Shown here one piece after another: positions 25,610 through 33,059 of a stretch of 64,000 nt of DNA. The stretch is from Aquirufa nivalisilvae. GTDB taxonomy: Bacteria; Bacteroidota; Bacteroidia; Cytophagales; Spirosomataceae. A program made the position numbers and the translations under genes. The DNA is taken from positions 186,001-250,000 of the forward strand of contig NZ_SEWX01000002.1 of assembly GCF_004307455.1 (NCBI RefSeq), in the 5' to 3' direction. Below the pieces are notes generated by a model, which did no database searches, was not told where the DNA came from, and saw only the letters and a program-made list of their open reading frames with translations. Positions within the stretch are counted from its first letter, which is position 1. Each line of letters begins with the position of its first letter.

Positions 25610-25987
25610 TTAAGCTTTTGGCTTAACTGAACCAGAAATCATCAAAATGATTTGAGATGTAGAACCATTATTTATCACTGTAATCGTTTTGCTAAAGTTT
25701 CCAGGTCTACCTGTTGAGTTGTATGACGCAGTTACTTTTCCTGTTTTACCTGGCATAATCGGTTCTCTAGTCCAATCTGGAGTAGTGCAACCACAAGAAG
25801 GCTGAACATTTGAAATGACCACGGGCGCATTACCTGTGTTAGTGAATTCAAAGCTGTATGTTGCTTGAACTCCTTCGGCAATCGTACCGAAATCGTGCTT
25901 TTCCTTTTTGAATTTAAGAGCTCCTTGGGCGTTGGATTGAAATGCAAAACCTACTAGCAAAGCCAAAATACCAATTAATTTTTTCAT
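25610..25987 (-). CDS. DUF1573 domain periplasmic protein
   Basis: 125 residues after choosing ATG at 25987, which begins a clear signal peptide (MKKLIGILALLVGFAFQSNAQ). The longer frame begins upstream with an implausible hydrophilic head. The mature part is a single Ig-like DUF1573 domain: FKKEKHDFGTIAEGVQATYSFEFTNTGN, VISNVQPSCGCTTPDW with the conserved Cys-Gly-Cys, and TGKVTASYNSTGRPG. The family is abundant in Bacteroidota and no function has been firmly assigned. It is a single gene, divergent from the E1 gene and convergent with the propeller-cytochrome gene. Confidence 0.88.
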   Translation of the reverse strand: MKKLIGILALLVGFAFQSNAQGALKFKKEKHDFGTIAEGVQATYSFEFTNTGNAPVVISNVQPSCGCTTPDWTREPIMPGKTGKVTASYNSTGRPGNFSKTITVINNGSTSQIILMISGSVKPKA

Positions 25988-26095
25988 GCTTTTTCGTTTG
26001 AAATTTTTCAATGTATGTATAGCAAAGCTATAACAAAGCAAAGATTCAGCAAAAGAATTTGCTTATTTTTTATCGAAGAATTGAAGGACTCAGTA

Positions 26096-26126
26096 TTTGG
26101 CTCACGATTATTTTATCGTATTTTTA
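26096..26126 (+). promoter_or_regulatory. Putative promoter of the E1-nuoIJK unit
   Basis: TTTG at 26096-26099, a 19-base spacer and TATTTTTA at 26119-26126, one mismatch to TAnnTTTG. It lies inside the N-terminal extension of the longest frame and therefore argues for a start downstream, at 26152. Confidence 0.4.
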
Positions 26127-26151
26127 CCTCGTAAATTTTAACAAATCTCCT

Positions 26152-28572
26152 TTGATTCTACCAAAGCCAACCCAATTTTCACGTGTTGAGATTGAATTCA
26201 ATCCAGACAAAGTGTTGGAAGATTACCGTTTGGCAGTCATCAGCAGGCAATGTAGCCTTCTGGTTCGTAAAGAAGTTTTTTCTGGTCGAGCTAAATTTGG
26301 TATCTATGGCGATGGTAAAGAATTGTGCCAAATAGCCCTTGCGCGTTCCATGCGACTGGGTGATTATATTTCAGGTTATTATCGGGATCAAACCATTGGA
26401 GTGGCGATTGGGGACTTAACTTGGCCGCAATATTTTGCTCAACTGTATGGTCACCCAGATCGACAATTCGATCCTCATTCGGCTGGTCGACAAATGAATA
26501 ATCACCATGCTACACGTTGGTTGGATGATCAAGGAGAATGGTTGGATCAAACCAATCAATACAATTCTGTGGCAGGAGTTTCCTCTACTGCCATGCAGAT
26601 CCCTCGATCATTGGGCATCGCTTATGCTTCCAAAATGTATCAGTTTAGGGAAGATTTAGCTCCTTTGAAAGAACTTTTTTCTAAGGATGGGAAAGAAGTA
26701 TGTTATACGACCATCGGAGATGCATCTACCTCTGAGGGAATGTTTTTTGAGTGCATCAATGCGGCTGGAGTTTTGCAAATTCCTATAGTATTTTCTGTTT
26801 GGGATGATGGATATGGTATTTCAGTACCCATTGAATATCAAACCACCAAGTCGTCGATATCCAAGGTTTTAGCGGGCTTTCAAAGGAACGAAAAAGAAAA
26901 AGGATTGGAGATCATTCAAGTGAGAGCTTGGGATTATCCAGGTTTGATTCAGGCTTACCAAAAGGCGGCTAAATTAGCACGTGAAGAATTTGTACCATGT
27001 TTAGTTCATGTGATTGAGTGTACACAGCCACAAGGTCACTCGGCTTCCGGTTCTCATGAACGATACAAATCTGCCGAGCGATTGGCTTGGGAGCATGATG
27101 TGGACTGTAATGTTTTGTTTCGTCAATGGGTCTTGGATCAAGGATTTGCCAATGAGGAGGCATTAAAAGAAATAGAAGAAGCAGCGGTTTTAGAAGCAAG
27201 GAAGTACCAGAAGGAAGCTTTTGCGGCTTATATGGCTTCTATCGAACCAGATAAAAAAGCATTTTTAAGGGTAGCTCAAAATTTAATGGAATCTACCAAC
27301 GAAGGGAATTTATTATCCCCCATTTTGGAAGAGTTAAAACAGCTGCCTTATCCCATATTTAGTGATTTAGTTCGAGCAGGTAGAAAGACTTTGAGAGCAT
27401 TTCGAGTGTATCAAGGACCTGCAGTTAAATTATTGAGAAAGTGGCTAAGTGAATTAGAAGAAAGAAATCGTCTGAGATTCAGTTCACATCAAATTAGTCA
27501 ATCTCAGCATTCACCTTTGTTAGTAAATCCGGTAAAACCGATTTATCCCAAAGAGGCAACTTTTGTTGATGGCCGTGAGATTTTAAATAAGAGCTTTGCT
27601 CATTTTTTAGAAGATCCCAAGGTGTTTATTTTAGGAGAGGACGTTGGTAAAATAGGGGATGTTAATCAAACATTAGCAGGCCTACAAGAAGTATTCGGAG
27701 ATTTGAAAATCACGGATACAGGAATTCGGGAGATTAGTATTGTGGGTCAAGGTATTGGAGCATCCATGCGAGGTTTGCGACCAATTGTTGAAATACAATA
27801 TTTGGATTATATCTTTTATCCATTCCCAGTCTTGGCGGATGATTTGGCATGCTTACATTACCGAACAGCTGGAGGACAAAAGGCGCCAATGATTTTACGA
27901 ACACGTGGGCATCGATTAGAAGGGATTTGGCATTCAGGAAGTCCCATGGCAGTCTTGATTAATGGATTACGAGGAATTCATTTCTGTGTTCCAAGAAACA
28001 TGACTCAGGCTGCAGGTATGTACAGAACCCTACTAAAAGGAGATGACCCAGGTATTGTAGTGGAATGCTTAAATGGGTATCGCTTGAAGGAAGCTTTGCC
28101 AGAAAACTTAGATGAAATTACTGTTCCCTTGGGCATACCAGAAGTTCTGCGTGAAGGTACAGATATTACGATTGTCACTTATGGATCCATGTGTCGCATT
28201 GTGATGGAAGCATCAGAAACCCTAGCTACAATGGGTATTTCTGTCGAGGTGATTGATGTTCAGACTTTGTTGCCATTTGACCGAACTCAAAGTATTGCAG
28301 CTTCGATTCAAAAGACACATCGGGTGCTTTTTGCAGATGAAGATATGCCTGGAGGAACTACGGCATACATGATGCAAGAAGTTTTAGACAAACAAGGCGC
28401 TTTTGCATGGTTAGACACACCGGCACGTTGTTTAGCAGCACCACCTCATCGTCCGGCTTACAGTTCGGATGGGGATTATTTCTCGAAGCCCAATGTCGAG
28501 AATGTGGTAGATACCATTTATGAAATGATGAGAGAGTCTGACCCTGGACTTTTCCCCGCAATCTATTTCTAA
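26152..28572 (+). CDS. 2-oxoacid dehydrogenase E1, alpha and beta subunits fused
   Basis: Thiamine diphosphate-dependent E1 of a 2-oxoacid dehydrogenase complex, most like branched-chain (2-oxoisovalerate) E1, with the alpha half (about residues 20-385) and beta half (about 470-806) in one chain. Alpha half: ELCQIALARSM, YRDQTIGVAIG, GDASTSEGMFFECINAAG and VWDDGYGIS, where relatives usually have NNGYAIS. Beta half: VFILGEDVGKIGDV, TDTGIREISIVGQGIGASM, EIQYLDYIF, RTRGHRLEG and PGGTTAYMMQEVL. The longest frame begins at TTG 26059 but runs through a promoter-like sequence; TTG at 26152 is my choice and no ATG precedes the conserved region. E2 and E3 are not nearby. It reads directly into nuoI (2 bases between). 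Confidence 0.88.
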   Translation: MILPKPTQFSRVEIEFNPDKVLEDYRLAVISRQCSLLVRKEVFSGRAKFGIYGDGKELCQIALARSMRLGDYISGYYRDQTIGVAIGDLTWPQYFAQLYGHPDRQFDPHSAGRQMNNHHATRWLDDQGEWLDQTNQYNSVAGVSSTAMQIPRSLGIAYASKMYQFREDLAPLKELFSKDGKEVCYTTIGDASTSEGMFFECINAAGVLQIPIVFSVWDDGYGISVPIEYQTTKSSISKVLAGFQRNEKEKGLEIIQVRAWDYPGLIQAYQKAAKLAREEFVPCLVHVIECTQPQGHSASGSHERYKSAERLAWEHDVDCNVLFRQWVLDQGFANEEALKEIEEAAVLEARKYQKEAFAAYMASIEPDKKAFLRVAQNLMESTNEGNLLSPILEELKQLPYPIFSDLVRAGRKTLRAFRVYQGPAVKLLRKWLSELEERNRLRFSSHQISQSQHSPLLVNPVKPIYPKEATFVDGREILNKSFAHFLEDPKVFILGEDVGKIGDVNQTLAGLQEVFGDLKITDTGIREISIVGQGIGASMRGLRPIVEIQYLDYIFYPFPVLADDLACLHYRTAGGQKAPMILRTRGHRLEGIWHSGSPMAVLINGLRGIHFCVPRNMTQAAGMYRTLLKGDDPGIVVECLNGYRLKEALPENLDEITVPLGIPEVLREGTDITIVTYGSMCRIVMEASETLATMGISVEVIDVQTLLPFDRTQSIAASIQKTHRVLFADEDMPGGTTAYMMQEVLDKQGAFAWLDTPARCLAAPPHRPAYSSDGDYFSKPNVENVVDTIYEMMRESDPGLFPAIYF

Positions 28573-28574
28573 TC

Positions 28575-29915
28575 ATGTCGGCTATCGCTCTTTATTTCCA
28601 AAACATTAAATCCGCTATCACAAGTACGCGGAAGGGCTTGGCTTTAACTTGGAAGCATGCTTGGAATGCAAGGAAACAAAGAACAATTCAGAACGTCCAA
28701 GATCCTGATTATTTTAAGTCGAACGACGGTGTTTTTACCTTACAATACCCACATCAAGAAATCCCAGCACCTGTCAATGGGCGATATCAGTTGCATAATG
28801 AAATGGACGATTGTATTGTCTGTGATAAATGCGTGAAGGTCTGTCCCGTGGATTGCATTGAGATTGAACCCATTAAAGCTACGGGTTTGGTTGGTTATAC
28901 TTCAGATGGCTCCCCGATACGTTTGTATGCAGCTAAATTCGATATTGATATGTCGAAATGCTGTTTTTGTGGGCTTTGCACTACAGTTTGTCCGACCGAA
29001 TGCTTAACCATGACATCAGAATATGATTTTTCGGTATTTGATGTCAAAGAACACAATTTTTCTTTTGCTAATCTAAGTCCTGAGCAAGCAGCAGAAAAGA
29101 AACAGTTGTATGAGCAGTTTGTGGCAGAGAAAGAAGCCATGAAACAAGCAGCTAGCCAAGGGGAGCTAAAAACAGAGGAAGTAAAACAAGCGGCTAAGCC
29201 AGCTTTCAAACCTAGTTTTAAACCTAAGGCAGAAGCAAGTGTGGAGGAGCCCAAGGACGAAGTAAAACCAGCGGCTAAGCCAGTTTTCAAGCCTAGCTTT
29301 AAACCTAAGACAGAAACTAGTGCAGAGGAATCCAAGGAAGAAGAAATAAAACCAGTGGCTAAGCCAGCTTTCAAGCCTAGCTTTAAACCTAAGGCAGAAA
29401 TTAATGCGGAGGAGTCCAAGGAAGAAGAAATAAAACCAGTGGCTAAACCTGCTTTCAAGCCTAGCTTTAAACCTAAGGCAGAAACTAATGCGGAGGAGCC
29501 TAAGGAGGAAGAAATAAAACCAGTGGCTAAGCCAGCTTTCAAACCTAGTTTTAAACCTAAGGCAGAAGCAAGTGTGGAGGAGCCCAAGGACGAAGTAAAA
29601 CCAGCGGCTAAGCCAGCATTTAAGCCAAGCTTTAAACCTAAGACAGAAGCAAGTGCGGAGGAGCCTAAGGAAGAAGAAATAAAACCAGTGGCTAAGCCAG
29701 CTTTCAAGCCTAGCTTTAAACCAAAGGCAGAAGCAAGTGCGGAGGAGCCTAAGGAAGAAGAAGTAAAACCGGTGGCTAAGCCAGCATTTAAGCCAAGCTT
29801 TAAACCTAAGACAGAAGCTAGTTCAGAGGAGCCTAAGGAAGAAGAAATAAAACCAGCGGCCAAGCCTGTATTTAAACCAAGTTTTAAACCAAAGCCGCCA
29901 ACCACAGAATCATGA
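28575..29915 (+). CDS. nuoI: NADH-quinone oxidoreductase subunit I with a long repeat tail
   Basis: Peripheral arm subunit of respiratory complex I that carries electrons between iron-sulphur centres. Residues 1-175 are the conserved part, with two ferredoxin motifs, CIVCDKCVKVCPVDC and CCFCGLCTTVCPTEC, for two [4Fe-4S] clusters. Normal NuoI ends at about residue 165-180. Here a further 240 residues follow (about 205-446), made of eight full units and one partial unit of 27-28 residues with the core AKPAFKPSFKPK and an acidic half (EEPKEEEIKP). The charge-patterned proline-rich repeats are likely disordered. The next gene nuoJ overlaps the stop by 4 bases. The subunit name is secure; the tail's role is unknown. 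Confidence 0.93.
   Translation: MSAIALYFQNIKSAITSTRKGLALTWKHAWNARKQRTIQNVQDPDYFKSNDGVFTLQYPHQEIPAPVNGRYQLHNEMDDCIVCDKCVKVCPVDCIEIEPIKATGLVGYTSDGSPIRLYAAKFDIDMSKCCFCGLCTTVCPTECLTMTSEYDFSVFDVKEHNFSFANLSPEQAAEKKQLYEQFVAEKEAMKQAASQGELKTEEVKQAAKPAFKPSFKPKAEASVEEPKDEVKPAAKPVFKPSFKPKTETSAEESKEEEIKPVAKPAFKPSFKPKAEINAEESKEEEIKPVAKPAFKPSFKPKAETNAEEPKEEEIKPVAKPAFKPSFKPKAEASVEEPKDEVKPAAKPAFKPSFKPKTEASAEEPKEEEIKPVAKPAFKPSFKPKAEASAEEPKEEEVKPVAKPAFKPSFKPKTEASSEEPKEEEIKPAAKPVFKPSFKPKPPTTES
29192..29900. repeat. In-frame tandem repeat of 81-84 bp in nuoI
   Basis: Nine copies of the core (eight full units and one partial) encode AKPxFKPSFKPK followed by an acidic spacer. A 92-base stretch at 29192-29283 recurs without any difference at 29525-29616, 333 bases apart, which indicates recent duplication or conversion within the array. 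Confidence 0.9.
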
Positions 29916-30433
29916 ATCCAATGATAGTCTCTTTTTTGGTATTGGCAGGATTGACTAGCGCAAGTGCTTTGGCTATGGTATGGACAAAAAATCTATTGCA
30001 TGCTGCTTTAGCCATGTTTATGTGTATGTTAGGCTTGGCAGGTTTATATGTGATGGCTTATGCCGATGTGATGGCAGTAGCACATTTACTCATTTACGTA
30101 GGAGGGGTGTTGATCTTAATTCTCTTTGGTATTATGTTAACCCAAAATCCTATAGCCAATGTATCCGAGACTCAAAATGATTTATGGACAAAACAATCAG
30201 GGAGATTTTGGGCATTATCTATTAGTCTGTCTATTTTTCTCGGTTTAATCGTTATCTTAACTAGGTCCATGTCATCTTTTAGTATCGCATCGGGGGAGAT
30301 ACAACGTTCATCAAAATTGACACATTTAGGTTTGGCGTTATTGACCGAATATTCCTTTGCATTTGAATTGGCGGGAGTATTTCTTTTGATAGCTTTAGTG
30401 GGGGCAACTTATATAGCGAAACACCATGAATGA
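29912..30433 (+). CDS. nuoJ: NADH-quinone oxidoreductase subunit J
   Basis: 173-residue inner-membrane subunit of complex I with five membrane helices. It has the family start (FLVLAGLTSASALAMVW), the conserved AHLLIYVGGVLILILFGIMLT helix with its pi-bulge glycines, and a final helix FELAGVFLLIALVGATYIAK. It overlaps nuoI by 4 bases and nuoK by 8, the usual tight coupling. It belongs to the proton-pumping arm. The function is secure. Confidence 0.94.
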   Translation: MNPMIVSFLVLAGLTSASALAMVWTKNLLHAALAMFMCMLGLAGLYVMAYADVMAVAHLLIYVGGVLILILFGIMLTQNPIANVSETQNDLWTKQSGRFWALSISLSIFLGLIVILTRSMSSFSIASGEIQRSSKLTHLGLALLTEYSFAFELAGVFLLIALVGATYIAKHHE

Positions 30434-30731
30434 TATTCCTTTAAGCTATTTTTTGATTGTCAGTGCCTTACTGTTTTCGTTAGGTTTAGGCATCATGTTG
30501 CTTAAGCGCAATATGATATTTGTCTTGATGGGAATTGAATTGATGCTGAATGCTGCTAATTTAAATTTGATTGCTTTTTCAAGACAAGATGATCAGATGC
30601 AAGGAATGGTCTTTTCAGTATTTGTTTTGGTGATTGGTGTATGTGAAATGACCATAGCATTGGCTATCATTTTACAAGTATATCGTCAATTCAAGAACAT
30701 TGATTTAGGAGCAGAAAAATCCAGATTTTAA
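30426..30731 (+). CDS. nuoK: NADH-quinone oxidoreductase subunit K
   Basis: 101-residue, three-helix membrane subunit of complex I (MrpC-like). The typical glutamates of the proton channel lie in MGIELMLNAANLNLIAFSR and VIGVCEMTIALAIILQVYR. It overlaps nuoJ by 8 bases. It is the last gene of the unit; nuoL, nuoM and nuoN do not follow. Its TAA shares bases with the stop of the convergent uvrC, and no terminator lies between the two. The function is secure. Confidence 0.95.
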   Translation: MNDIPLSYFLIVSALLFSLGLGIMLLKRNMIFVLMGIELMLNAANLNLIAFSRQDDQMQGMVFSVFVLVIGVCEMTIALAIILQVYRQFKNIDLGAEKSRF

Positions 30732-32536
30732 TCAACCCAATTTTTGATTTGATTTTTCAGGCTTAAGGCCTTCATTTTTCCCAATACTTTTTCTAATTCT
30801 TCCATAGGAGCCTCATCGATATTTTTTATCGTGCCAAATTTTTTCAAAAGTTTTTGGGCGGTCAATTTTCCGATTCCATCTAGTTCTTCTAATTGGCTCA
30901 CGATAAAATTTTTGCTGCGTTTATTTCGATGAGCAGTAATGCCAAATCGGTGAGCTTCATCTCGAAGCTGCTGAATAAGTTTAAGTGATTCGGATTTTTT
31001 GTCGATGTATAAAGGAAGGCTGTCTTCTGGAAAATAGATTTCTTCTAATCTCTTTGCTATGCCAATGATGGGAATCTGTCCATATATTCCAATAGCTTTT
31101 AGCGCATCACAAGCAGCGCTCAACTGGCCTTTTCCTCCATCAATAATTATTAGGTCTGGCAGTTCAGCTTCTTCTTCCAATAAGCGGGAATACCTTCGGC
31201 CAACGACCTCTGTCATTGTAGCGAAGTCGTTAGGTCCTTCTACGGTTTTAGGCGTGAAGAGTCGGTATTCTTTTTTGGCAGGCACACCTTGCAAAAAGCA
31301 GACCATGGCTGAGACGGGATTGGTGCCTTGAAGATTGGAGTTGTCAAAGCATTCAATTCTCTGAGGTAATTTACTTAGATGAAGATCATTTTTGAGTGTT
31401 AGAAGGATACGCATTTTTCGGTCTCCTCCACTTTCTTCCGCAGCTTTTCGGTCAGCTTTTTCTTTCCTAAAGTACAAGACATTTTTTAATGACATGTCGA
31501 GCAACTTTCTTTTATCTCCCATTTGAGGAAGAGTATTTTTAACTCCTTGGAATTCAATTGCCATGGGAATATTGGAAATGATTTCTTTGGCACTGCTATG
31601 GAATTCATCTCGTTTTTCCCAGATTAACATGGTCAGGACATCGGCCTCTTCTTCGTTTAATTTTTTCTTAACTTCCCAAGTTTGCGACTGCGTGATGGTT
31701 CCATTAGTTACTTTCATGAAATTGATGTACGAAAGTTGTTCATCTGAAACAATAGAAAATACGTCGACATCATGAATGGCAGGATTAACCACGGTCGATT
31801 TAGCTTGGAAATTTTCGAGCAGTTGCCATTTTTCTTTCCATTCTTGAGCTTGTTCGAAGGCCAATTTTTCTGCGGCAGCTTGCATTTTCTCTACAAAAAA
31901 CTGCTTAGGTTTTTGGTAGTGACCTTTCAGGATTTGGGAGATTTGTTCAATGTATTGTAAATAGTCTTCTTCGCTTTGCAAATTTTCGCAAGGTCCTTTA
32001 CAATTACCAATGTGGTATTCTAGACATACTTTAAATTTCCCGTCATCAATAGCACTTTGTTTTAAAGTCAAAGAACATGTCCTGAGTGGAAAGAGTTGAT
32101 GCAACATTTCCAATAAGGCATTCATGGATTTGGGGTTGGCAAAGGGACCGTAATAGGTACCCATTTTATGATCGATTCTCCTGGCAGTTAAAAGGCGGGG
32201 GAAACGTTCATGGCTCAAGCAAATAAAGGGATAGGTTTTGTCATCCCTCAGTAGAATATTGTATTTAGGTTGAAATTGCTTGATTAGGGTGTTTTCTAAT
32301 AGAAGGGCGTCAAATTCAGAGTGAACGATGGTGAATTCTAATCGGCAGATTTGTTGGACTAGCCTTCTCGTTTTTGTATCGTGGTTTTTAGGATTGACGA
32401 AATAGCTACTAATTCTATTTTTAAGGTTTTTGGCTTTCCCTATGTAGATGATTGTATCATGTACATCAAAATACCGATATACACCAGGTTCTTCTGGAAG
32501 TGTAGGCAAAATGCTTTTGGGGTCGAAGCTATTCAT
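30728..32536 (-). CDS. uvrC: Excinuclease ABC subunit C
   Basis: Nuclease of nucleotide excision repair that cuts on both sides of DNA damage after UvrB loading. The 602 residues contain the GIY-YIG domain (EEPGVYRYFD, IIYIGKAKNLKNRISSYF, about residues 15-50) for the 3' cut, a UVR segment (about 205-240) binding UvrB, the RNase H-like domain with IECFDNSNLQGTNPVSAMV and DLIIIDGGKGQLSAA for the 5' cut, and C-terminal helix-hairpin-helix motifs (LDGIGKLTAQKLLKKFGTIKNI). It is a single gene whose stop overlaps that of nuoK (TTAA). The function is secure. Confidence 0.97.
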   Translation of the reverse strand: MNSFDPKSILPTLPEEPGVYRYFDVHDTIIYIGKAKNLKNRISSYFVNPKNHDTKTRRLVQQICRLEFTIVHSEFDALLLENTLIKQFQPKYNILLRDDKTYPFICLSHERFPRLLTARRIDHKMGTYYGPFANPKSMNALLEMLHQLFPLRTCSLTLKQSAIDDGKFKVCLEYHIGNCKGPCENLQSEEDYLQYIEQISQILKGHYQKPKQFFVEKMQAAAEKLAFEQAQEWKEKWQLLENFQAKSTVVNPAIHDVDVFSIVSDEQLSYINFMKVTNGTITQSQTWEVKKKLNEEEADVLTMLIWEKRDEFHSSAKEIISNIPMAIEFQGVKNTLPQMGDKRKLLDMSLKNVLYFRKEKADRKAAEESGGDRKMRILLTLKNDLHLSKLPQRIECFDNSNLQGTNPVSAMVCFLQGVPAKKEYRLFTPKTVEGPNDFATMTEVVGRRYSRLLEEEAELPDLIIIDGGKGQLSAACDALKAIGIYGQIPIIGIAKRLEEIYFPEDSLPLYIDKKSESLKLIQQLRDEAHRFGITAHRNKRSKNFIVSQLEELDGIGKLTAQKLLKKFGTIKNIDEAPMEELEKVLGKMKALSLKNQIKNWVD

Positions 32537-33059
32537 TGGTCAAATTTAGCAAATTCATTTTGAATATTGACTTAATTGGATTTTTCTAAGAATTATTGTT
32601 TTGGTATGGTTATTTATTTGCTTTTTTAGTTTATTTTTTTGCTACAAAAGTTAAGGCACTTGTGCCATTAACTCATAATCATAATATAATGGAAACTTAA
32701 CACAGTGCTATTGTATCACTGTAATATAATATATTGCCTTTTTAGGCTGTATACCTATAAATAATACTTTACCACTAAAAAATTGCATTTAATATTTGCA
32801 GATAAGTATTGAATTATACATATTTGGGAGTATCCTGCACCATAGGACAGTGTAGGATAGTTGAGTTCTTAGAAGAATTATATCTAAAGTAAAGGCAAAT
32901 GGCATGCATTTGAATTCTGACTTCTGGTATTTTTTAAAGAATATGTCCCAGTTCTACAAATTGTTTAAATACTTTAAAATGAAAGGAGGTCTGATGGTTT
33001 AAAAAATGGCGATTATTCAAACGCATAATTTTAAATAAATAATTAATCAACTATTACTT
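32537..33059 (+). other. Long AT-rich leader/control region upstream of susC
   Basis: 523 bases without a gene. It holds several short inverted repeats: GGCAC-TT-GTGCC (32655-32666), ACAGTG with CACTGT (32702-32722) and TATCCTGCAC with GTGTAGGATA (32833-32861, one mismatch). A small open frame of 19 codons (MSQFYKLFKYFKMKGGLMV, 32943-33002) contains an unusually good Shine-Dalgarno-like AAAGGAGGT at 32982-32990, rare in this phylum. No perfect TTG/TAnnTTTG promoter was found; the promoter and any operator of the susCD unit must lie here. Confidence 0.5.

Noticed and set aside
25988-26041. Longer start of the DUF1573 protein giving a 143-residue product.
   Set aside because: The extra 18 residues hide a perfectly normal signal peptide that begins at the ATG at 25987.
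26059-26151. N-terminal membrane-like extension (LSIWLTIILSYFYLV) of the fused E1 protein.
   Set aside because: It begins with TTG and lies over a promoter-like TTTG/TATTTTTA pair; E1 proteins are soluble and have no such segment.
29192-29900. Evenly spaced repeats considered as a CRISPR array.
   Set aside because: The repeats are in frame, without unique spacers, and encode a regular peptide in nuoI.
28895-29905. Long 336-codon open frame on the minus strand, opposite nuoI, with a regular SSSLGSSALAS/LGLKLGLKAG pattern.
   Set aside because: It is the mirror image of the nuoI repeats: the repeated DNA keeps the opposite frame open. The plus-strand frame has the ferredoxin motifs, correct operon spacing and overlap with nuoJ.
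32690-32760. AT-rich stretch upstream of susC considered as a replication origin.
   Set aside because: No DnaA-box cluster and no dnaA, dnaN or similar gene nearby; it is an ordinary AT-rich control region.
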